DNA from: an uncultured Bacilli bacterium
GTDB lineage: Bacteria > Bacillota_I > Bacilli_A > RF39 > UBA660
Direction of reading: 5' to 3'
DNA: 14,112 nt
Assembly: GCA_947623855.1 (NCBI GenBank)
Contig: CANQHW010000014.1
Location: 1-14,112 of the forward strand
Shown: positions 9,391-14,112 of the stretch, in pieces
Layout: each line of letters opens with the position of its first letter
Position numbering within the stretch: position 1 is the first letter of the stretch
Notes under the pieces: generated by a model
The model's input: only the letters and a program-made list of their open reading frames with translations
The model's database searches: none
What the model was told of the DNA's origin: nothing
Translations under genes and position numbers: made by a program

Positions 9391-11958
9391 TTATACAACT
9401 CTTTTTATATTAAAATATTTAAGTAAATGTTTCCTTATAAAATCAATTGGTATAACACTAAATGCTAATATCGTTACAAAGATAAGTTCTAAAGGTAATA
9501 AACCATAAGTTCTAAATAAATCTCCTCCAAAATAAATTAAATATATTTGGATAATACTTATCATACAAAATATTGTTAAAAATACTTTATTTTGTAATAA
9601 ATTAGCTAATAAATTATATCTTGTCGTACGAGAAGAAAAAGCATTAAATATTCCAATAAAGATAAATAAAGCAAAATAAGCAGTCATAAAATATTCACTC
9701 TCACTTCTTATAAATACTTTAAATATTGGAAGCTTTAAAAATAAAATACATAAAATACTAGAATAAGCTCCCGTAAATATTATCTGACTTAACATATATG
9801 AAGACATTATCGGTTCATTTTTATCCTTAGGAGGTTCGTCCATATACTCTTTTAATGGTGGTTCAAAAGAAAATGCCACCCCTGCAAAAGTATCCATGAT
9901 CATATTGATCCATAACATTTGAATAATGGTTACTGGTGTTGAGACCCCAATTAACGGTCCAATAATAGCTACTACTAAAGCTGCCATATTAACCGTTAAC
10001 TGATAAATTATAAATTTTCTAATACTTTTAAATATTGTTCTCCCATAAAGAATCGCCTTTGCAATCGAAGCAATATTATCATCTAAAATAACAATATCTG
10101 AAGCTTCCTTACTAACCTCTGTTCCACTACCCATAGCAAAACCCACATTCGCTTTCTTTAAAGCTGGTGCATCATTTACCCCATCCCCTGTCATACCTAC
10201 TACTAAATCATTACTTTCTAATACTTTTACTAACCTACTCTTATCACTAGGTAATGCTCTAGCTATAACCTTTAAATTAGGATAAATTTTAATTATTTCT
10301 TCATCACTTAATTTAGCTAAATCTGTACTTGTAATCGCAATATCTTCATCCCTATAGATTATCCCTACTCTTTTAGCTATTTCTTTTGCTGTTAACAAAG
10401 CATCTCCCGTTACCATAATAACATTAATCCCCGCCCCCTTTATTGTCTTAACCGCCTCATAACTTTCTTTTCTTATTTCATCTTCAATAACTAAAATACC
10501 TAAAAAAGTTAAATTATCTAACCTATTATTATAATCTTCCTTCATTGCTAATACTAAAACTCTTGCATTTAAAGAAGCATAATAATTAATAGTTTGATAT
10601 ATCTTTTCTCTATCTATTCTTTTCTTAGTTAAAGAATTATAACTATAACTACATTTAGGAATTAAAACTTCAGGAGCACCCTTAAAATAAGTAATATTAC
10701 CCTCTAATGTAACACTACTATACTTCTTACTACTATTAAACGTTTCTTTACTAATAATCTTTTTATTACCTTTATTACTCCCTACAAAAGATAATATAGC
10801 TTTATCCGTTTGATTACTCCCTACAATATTCCCCTCTAAAGATATACTACTAGCATTATTATAAGATAACGAAGTCGTAAGAATATCTAAGTATTTAAAA
10901 TCATTAATCCCTTTTAAATTTTTATAAACAATAAAATTAGTATCAATAAAATTAGTTACTCTTAAATTACCCGAAGTTATAGTTCCCGTTTTATCCGTAA
11001 GTAAAACATTTAAACTCCCTGCTGTTTCTATCCCAACTAACTTTCTTACTAAAACATGTTCTTTTAACATTCTTTTCATATTAGAAGATAAAACTAAAGT
11101 AATCATCATTGGTAATCCCTCTGGTACTGCTACTACTATAACTGTAACTACTAAAGTTAAAGCATATATTAAATAACTAAACATTACCTTAAAATTAGAT
11201 AAAGTACCCATAATTAAAGTAGGATTAAAATTATTATCAATGACTATCTTGGAAAATAAATAAGAAAGCGTTACTAAAGCTGCTCCCACATATCCAATTT
11301 TACTAATAAATTTAGCTAAACCTCTTAAACGTATTTTTAAAGGACTATCAGGTTCTTTTTCTTGTATCTCTAAAGCTAACTTCCCATAAGTTGTATTAAC
11401 ACCTACCCCTGTTACTTCCATTACCCCTTCTCCATCATATATAATTGAAGAACGATATATCATATCTTTATTAGTACTTGTCTTTTTAATCTCTTTACTT
11501 TCTCCATTTAAATCTTTTTCACTTACCGATAAATTACCTTTAATTAAATATCCATCAGCAGGTACTTTATCCCCCGCATTTAAAATAATAATATCTCCTA
11601 CTACCACATCTTTCTCTAATATTTCTAAAACTACCCCATTTCTTTTAACTTTACAAGTAGTTCTACTAGCTTCTTCTTGTAATCTTATAAAAGCTTTTTC
11701 ACTTCCATATTCACTAATACTCGAAATAAAAGATGCTAAAAAAATTGCAATTAAAATTCCAATTGTTTCAAACCAATCAAAATATTCAAATAATACTACT
11801 ACTTTTATAGCTAACGCTATAAGTAGTATCTTTATTATAGGATCTCCTAAAGATTCTAAAAGTAAATGGATAAAACTATTTTTATTTGTTCTAATTATTT
11901 CATTACTACCATACTTCTTACGACTTATACTAACTTCATTATTAGATAGTCCGTTCAT
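9391..11958 (-). CDS. P-type cation-transporting ATPase, probably Ca2+ (P2-type)
   Basis: The product has 855 residues. It is expected to pump a cation, most likely Ca2+, out of the cell using ATP. Visible parts: N-terminal cation-ATPase domain (GLSNNEVSISRKKYGSNEI); actuator domain (GDIIILNAGDKVPADGYL, then NGES at 151-154); M4 with VVAVPEGLPM; phosphorylation site TDKTGT (Asp322); nucleotide domain with FKGAPEVLIPKCS; hinge TGDGVNDAPALKKANVGFAMG; and M6 with LWINMIMDTFAGVAFSFEPP, whose N-x3-D matches the Ca2+ site of P2-type pumps. The actuator loop is NGES rather than the usual TGES, but the essential Glu is kept. AAGGAGG (11977-11983) lies 18 bases before the ATG, unusually far. ATT or ATA codons in between could be an alternative start. 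No clear promoter was found in the short gap after the surface-gene terminator. Confidence 0.93.
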   Translation of the reverse strand: MNGLSNNEVSISRKKYGSNEIIRTNKNSFIHLLLESLGDPIIKILLIALAIKVVVLFEYFDWFETIGILIAIFLASFISSISEYGSEKAFIRLQEEASRTTCKVKRNGVVLEILEKDVVVGDIIILNAGDKVPADGYLIKGNLSVSEKDLNGESKEIKKTSTNKDMIYRSSIIYDGEGVMEVTGVGVNTTYGKLALEIQEKEPDSPLKIRLRGLAKFISKIGYVGAALVTLSYLFSKIVIDNNFNPTLIMGTLSNFKVMFSYLIYALTLVVTVIVVAVPEGLPMMITLVLSSNMKRMLKEHVLVRKLVGIETAGSLNVLLTDKTGTITSGNLRVTNFIDTNFIVYKNLKGINDFKYLDILTTSLSYNNASSISLEGNIVGSNQTDKAILSFVGSNKGNKKIISKETFNSSKKYSSVTLEGNITYFKGAPEVLIPKCSYSYNSLTKKRIDREKIYQTINYYASLNARVLVLAMKEDYNNRLDNLTFLGILVIEDEIRKESYEAVKTIKGAGINVIMVTGDALLTAKEIAKRVGIIYRDEDIAITSTDLAKLSDEEIIKIYPNLKVIARALPSDKSRLVKVLESNDLVVGMTGDGVNDAPALKKANVGFAMGSGTEVSKEASDIVILDDNIASIAKAILYGRTIFKSIRKFIIYQLTVNMAALVVAIIGPLIGVSTPVTIIQMLWINMIMDTFAGVAFSFEPPLKEYMDEPPKDKNEPIMSSYMLSQIIFTGAYSSILCILFLKLPIFKVFIRSESEYFMTAYFALFIFIGIFNAFSSRTTRYNLLANLLQNKVFLTIFCMISIIQIYLIYFGGDLFRTYGLLPLELIFVTILAFSVIPIDFIRKHLLKYFNIKRVV

Positions 11959-12025
11959 AATAATTATTACGTATTTCCTCCTTACATATTAAATGTATGA
12001 AGAAATACTTTATTTAAGTACATCT

Positions 12026-12052
12026 AAAAAAGAAAGATTTACTCTTTCTTTA
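12026..12052 (-). terminator. Terminator of the surface-protein gene
   Basis: On the minus strand, AAAGAAAGA-GTAAA-TCTTTCTTT forms a 9-bp stem followed by TTT. It begins directly after the TGA stop of the gene at 12053-13369. Confidence 0.75.
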
Positions 12053-13369
12053 TCATGGAACTAAGATATAAGGACTTCCTTCACTTCCATTTCCTTTCCC
12101 GCTCTTTATTTTTACACTGGATAAGAGATATAAAGACGGGTGGACGCCTAACGTATGGGTCGCGAGTTCGGAGTCTACGTTACCGTAGCCGTCTACATAT
12201 AACACGCTGGCGGAGCCGATCGGCGTTATTGTCCATTGTGTACTATTAAGTAACCAATCATTCCCCGCACAATCGGTACGTGCCGTTGCATCTCTATCTG
12301 AACTCCAATTATACAATATTGTATCTAAACATTTCTGTCTGTTATATGTTTCTCCTCCACTTGTTGCATATCCATAATCACTGGGATACATTAAGCCGAT
12401 TAGATTGTCATAGTGATTAGCATTTGAACCATATACTGTTGTACTTCGTTCGGCTTCATAAAATTGAGATGTTGTTACATTACTATAACTTTTTGGGCCT
12501 CCTAAATCCCATACTACTTTCTCTATCATGGCTTTACTCGCTGTGGTTATTCCTTTATGGGTGTTACTATCTGTGTCTGTAAATGTATATCCATTTTTTA
12601 AATAATAACTTGTACTATTTAAAAAACTTGTGTTTAATTGCGCTTTCGCCCAATTGTTGACATTTGAACTATGCCATGCTCTACTTCCTAAACTATCCGC
12701 CCGAATTATTTTTACATCATCAACTATTCGATATTTTCCTGACGTTCCTTCAGTTACTGTCATTAATCCAACAATTCGCCATCTCTCACATTGAGACGCC
12801 GCACTACTTTGAGTTAAATTAATATAATCATCACAGTTAAACCAAATATAGTTATTTGGAGTTGCTCCGATATATCTTAAATTATGTCCCGTTGAGTCAT
12901 CTTCTGCTATATTTGCTACTTCCAATCCATGTTTAGCTATACATTCGTTTAAAGGCATATTATCAGTACACACATCAGATAAAGATGGAATAGTTCCCTT
13001 TTTAAATAATATTGTACATTTATTAGGACCGGTTGAATTTAAATCTAATGACCATGTTCCATAATTCCAGGTTGCAGTAGTTACACCCTCATTATCACAA
13101 TTTATTCCACTATATATTAATCCTTCATCTTTATTAGGAAAAGTAGTTCTATTTCCTTCTTCTCCTTCTACTTTAACAGCTAACTCTATATCTTTTCTAT
13201 TTATTTTAACTTTTGTATAGATTATTCTTCTAGAATATCTTACTTGATAAAATGCATAAGATGTTCCTACTACGGCGATGATTAATAACAGAAATGAAAA
13301 GAATATAAATCTATTCCTACCTCCATGTTGTATTTTCTTTAATTCTCTTTCCGGATTAAATCTAAACAT
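12053..13369 (-). CDS. Exported surface protein with SYAF-type N-terminal anchor and variable C-terminal lectin-like region
   Basis: The product has 438 residues. A basic N-terminus is followed by a membrane segment (about 21-40) ending VVGTSYAFYQV, like the TasA-type start of the gene at 1066. Next comes a small domain (about 50-125) with WNYGTWSLDL, then a large C-terminal domain sharing NLRYIG, NYIWFNCDDYINLT and CERWRIVGLM with the left-end fragment. The end has CAGNDWLLNSTQWTITP (367-383), a variable-looking stretch (384-410), GVHPSLYLLSSVKI and a Gly-rich SGKGNGSEGSPYILVP tail. The layout resembles C-type-lectin-like target proteins of diversity-generating retroelements, a fold assignment by inference. 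The start ATG follows AAAGTAGG. The promoter (13395-13403) overlaps a palindrome and is divergent from the two-HTH regulator. A surface-binding or adhesion role is likely but unproven. Confidence 0.75.
   Translation of the reverse strand: MFRFNPERELKKIQHGGRNRFIFFSFLLLIIAVVGTSYAFYQVRYSRRIIYTKVKINRKDIELAVKVEGEEGNRTTFPNKDEGLIYSGINCDNEGVTTATWNYGTWSLDLNSTGPNKCTILFKKGTIPSLSDVCTDNMPLNECIAKHGLEVANIAEDDSTGHNLRYIGATPNNYIWFNCDDYINLTQSSAASQCERWRIVGLMTVTEGTSGKYRIVDDVKIIRADSLGSRAWHSSNVNNWAKAQLNTSFLNSTSYYLKNGYTFTDTDSNTHKGITTASKAMIEKVVWDLGGPKSYSNVTTSQFYEAERSTTVYGSNANHYDNLIGLMYPSDYGYATSGGETYNRQKCLDTILYNWSSDRDATARTDCAGNDWLLNSTQWTITPIGSASVLYVDGYGNVDSELATHTLGVHPSLYLLSSVKIKSGKGNGSEGSPYILVP
12140..12222 (-). other. 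Candidate variable region (VR) of a diversity-generating retroelement target
   Basis: Codons 384-410 of the surface protein include ATC GGC TCC GCC AGC, GAC GGC TAC, GAC TCC and ACC. 16 of 27 codons end in C and 46 of 81 bases are G or C, in a gene otherwise rich in A/T-ending codons. This is what repeated A-to-N changes in a template rich in AAC codons would leave. It lies close to the 3' end, between the conserved WTITP and PSLYL, where VRs normally sit. No template repeat or reverse transcriptase is in the window. Confidence 0.5.
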
Positions 13370-13379
13370 ACCATATTAC

Positions 13380-13403
13380 CTACTTTCTAAAAGTAGTATA
13401 ACA
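13380..13403 (-). promoter_or_regulatory. Extended -10 promoter of the surface gene with an overlapping operator-like palindrome
   Basis: On the minus strand, TATACT (13395-13400) is preceded directly by TGT, an extended -10. The perfect inverted repeat CTACTTT-cta-AAAGTAG (13380-13396) overlaps the -10 and the expected transcription start. A repressor bound here would block the promoter. The divergent HTH regulator is the obvious candidate, by inference. Confidence 0.55.
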
Positions 13404-13418
13404 CAAAATGTCGTATTT

Positions 13419-13446
13419 TTGTATATTTTTTAATATTATTTTAAAT
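13419..13446 (+). promoter_or_regulatory. Possible promoter of the two-HTH regulator
   Basis: TTGTAT (13419-13424) and TTAAAT (13441-13446) are separated by 16 bases. The match is modest, but the position fits the chosen start at 13474 and would exclude the longer upstream frame. Confidence 0.35.
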
Positions 13447-13473
13447 AATGCGAAAATTAAAATGGTGATTAAC

Positions 13474-13905
13474 ATGATTGGGGAAAGACTTTCAGACATT
13501 AGATTCGACGCCAATCTAACTCAAATAGAAATGGCTAAAATATTAAAAACATCCCAAGCTAACTATTCTAGATGGGAAAGTAACAAGGAATTAATACCCT
13601 TAAAAAAATTAAATTTATTATGTAATTATTTTAAAATTAATATGGATTATGTTATTGGAATAACTAAAGATAATAAAGGAAATGGTATACATAATCTTGA
13701 CAATAAAATAGTAGGAAATAATTTAAAAATCGTAAGAAAAAATAATAATATAACTCAATTAGAATTAGCTAATATGCTTAATACAACCCACTCTACTATT
13801 AGTGCTTATGAATCAGGGAAAACTAAATTATTAACAATATTTGCTATAGAAATAGTTAAAAAATATAATATATCTCTAGATTGGTTATGTGGAAGAATTA
13901 AATAA
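13474..13905 (+). CDS. Transcriptional regulator with two tandem XRE-type HTH domains
   Basis: The product has 143 residues when started at the ATG at 13474, just after GGTGA and opening with MIGERLSDIRFDANLTQ, a typical XRE start. An upstream frame back to 13408 adds a hydrophobic, poorly supported extension. Domain 1 (about 1-60) has LTQIEMAKILKTSQANYSRW, KLNLLCNYFKINMDYVIG. Domain 2 (about 78-143) repeats the plan: ITQLELANMLNTTHSTISAY, IFAIEIVKKYNISLDWLCG. Two lambda-repressor-like domains in one chain suggest binding to a two-half-site operator as a pseudo-dimer. No sensor or peptidase domain is present. It is divergent from the surface gene at 12053-13369, whose promoter contains a 7-3-7 palindrome, so control of that gene is plausible but inferred. 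Its stop codon lies inside its own terminator. Confidence 0.9.
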   Translation: MIGERLSDIRFDANLTQIEMAKILKTSQANYSRWESNKELIPLKKLNLLCNYFKINMDYVIGITKDNKGNGIHNLDNKIVGNNLKIVRKNNNITQLELANMLNTTHSTISAYESGKTKLLTIFAIEIVKKYNISLDWLCGRIK

Positions 13906-13922
13906 CAATTCTTCCCTTTTTT
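13891..13922 (+). terminator. Terminator of the two-HTH regulator
   Basis: GGAAGAATT and AATTCTTCC form a perfect 9-bp stem with a 7-base loop, followed by CTTTTTT. The first arm and loop contain the final codons and the TAA stop. Confidence 0.85.
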
Positions 13923-13927
13923 ATACA

Positions 13928-13955
13928 ATAAAAAAGAATGAGAAAAATTCTCACT
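13928..13955 (-). terminator. Terminator of the third surface gene
   Basis: On the minus strand, AGTGAGAA and TTCTCATT form an 8-bp stem (one G-U pair) with a 3-base loop, followed by CTTTTTT. It lies 80 bases after the stop at 14036 and back-to-back with the regulator's terminator. The 80 bases between (13956-14035) are noticeably richer in G and C than the surroundings and hold no feature I can name. Confidence 0.75.
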
Positions 13956-14035
13956 CTAGTTCACTACAAAAATTCCAGAGCCTTGACTTCAAGAATGCCA
14001 CAAGCCGAATCGTTCCTCACCGGCAAGGTACTCCA

Positions 14036-14112
14036 TCACGCCACTATGATGTATGGGGAACCCGCACTTCCATCTCCTTCCCCGCTCGAGATCATGGTGT
14101 TGGATGTCAGAT
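14036..14112 (-). CDS. C-terminal end of a third surface protein of the same family (partial)
   Basis: The last 24 codons read LTSNTMISSGEGDGSAGSPYIIVA and then TGA. This aligns without gaps with the end of the protein at 12053-13369 (LLSSVKIKSGKGNGSEGSPYILVP), so the gene is a paralogue entering from the right edge. The two share a GSPYI(I/L)V ending and a Gly-rich repeat just before it. The codons are strikingly GC-rich for this genome (CTG, TCG, AGC, GCG, GTG), even in the segment expected to be conserved. The start, the body and any variable region lie outside the window. Confidence 0.75.
   Translation of the reverse strand, partial: LTSNTMISSGEGDGSAGSPYIIVA

Noticed and set aside
12055..12249. 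Plus-strand open frame opposite the surface gene's 3' end.
   Set aside because: It is a shadow of the GC-rich variable stretch, with no ribosome binding site and arginine-rich low-complexity translation. Similar shadows opposite ligA, pcrA and the BrkB-family gene were dismissed for the same reason.
13408..13473. Longer start for the two-HTH regulator.
   Set aside because: The extension is not XRE-like, lacks a ribosome binding site and overlaps the probable promoter region.
13956..14035. Read-through of the TGA at 14036-14038 as Trp (Mollicutes code), giving 27 further codons.
   Set aside because: The paralogue at 12053 ends at the same position of the family tail, Trp is encoded by TGG throughout, and the extension has no similarity to anything in the window.
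13956..14035. Possible retroelement template repeat downstream of the third surface gene.
   Set aside because: The sequence does not resemble the candidate variable region at 12140-12222, and no reverse transcriptase ORF follows.

Overview
The window looks like chromosomal DNA of a low-GC, Gram-positive-type bacterium, probably an uncultured gut member of the Bacilli/Mollicutes side of the Firmicutes. This is inferred from A/T-rich codons, strong sigma-A type promoters (TTGNNN-17-TATAAT), AGGAGG-type ribosome binding sites, short U-tailed terminators, a pcrA-ligA pair, and surface proteins that begin with a hydrophobic segment ending in SYAF. TGG is used for Trp and TGA acts as a stop, so the standard bacterial code fits.

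Layout, left to right. 1-1121 (minus): a TasA/camelysin-like secreted domain whose reading frame breaks at an 11-G tract (455-465). On the other side of the tract the -1/+2 frame continues as a C-terminal surface domain that leaves the window at base 1. 1133-4647 (minus): a three-gene operon with its own promoter, encoding a small single-pass membrane protein, a two-membrane-segment sensor with solute-binding-like domains and a degenerate GGDEF domain, and a YihY/BrkB membrane protein. Three consecutive stem-loops follow the operon. 4661-8809 (minus): pcrA-ligA, translationally coupled and ended by a terminator built into the last ligA codons. 8764-9390: a non-housekeeping intergenic region holding what reads as a type I toxin-antitoxin locus. 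It has a 31-residue hydrophobic peptide on the minus strand, a Shine-Dalgarno-sequestering hairpin in its leader, and a convergent plus-strand antisense RNA that overlaps its 3' UTR. A second, diverged copy of the antisense RNA gene lies beside it without a toxin, opposite the 3' end of the next gene. 9391-11958 (minus): a P-type (Ca2+-like) ATPase. 12053-13369 (minus): a surface protein of the same family as the left-end fragment. Its 3' end carries a short GC-rich stretch of codons mostly ending in C, which resembles the variable region of a diversity-generating retroelement. 13474-13905 (plus): a regulator with two tandem HTH domains, divergent from the surface gene. 14036-14112 (minus): the last 24 codons of a third surface protein of the same family.

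The housekeeping core (pcrA, ligA) is therefore flanked by accessory surface-protein genes. Three mechanisms of variation or silencing are proposed from the sequence: a homopolymer frame switch, a hypermutable C-terminal region, and an antisense-RNA-controlled toxin. No reverse transcriptase or template repeat, and no SipW-type signal peptidase, lies inside the window.
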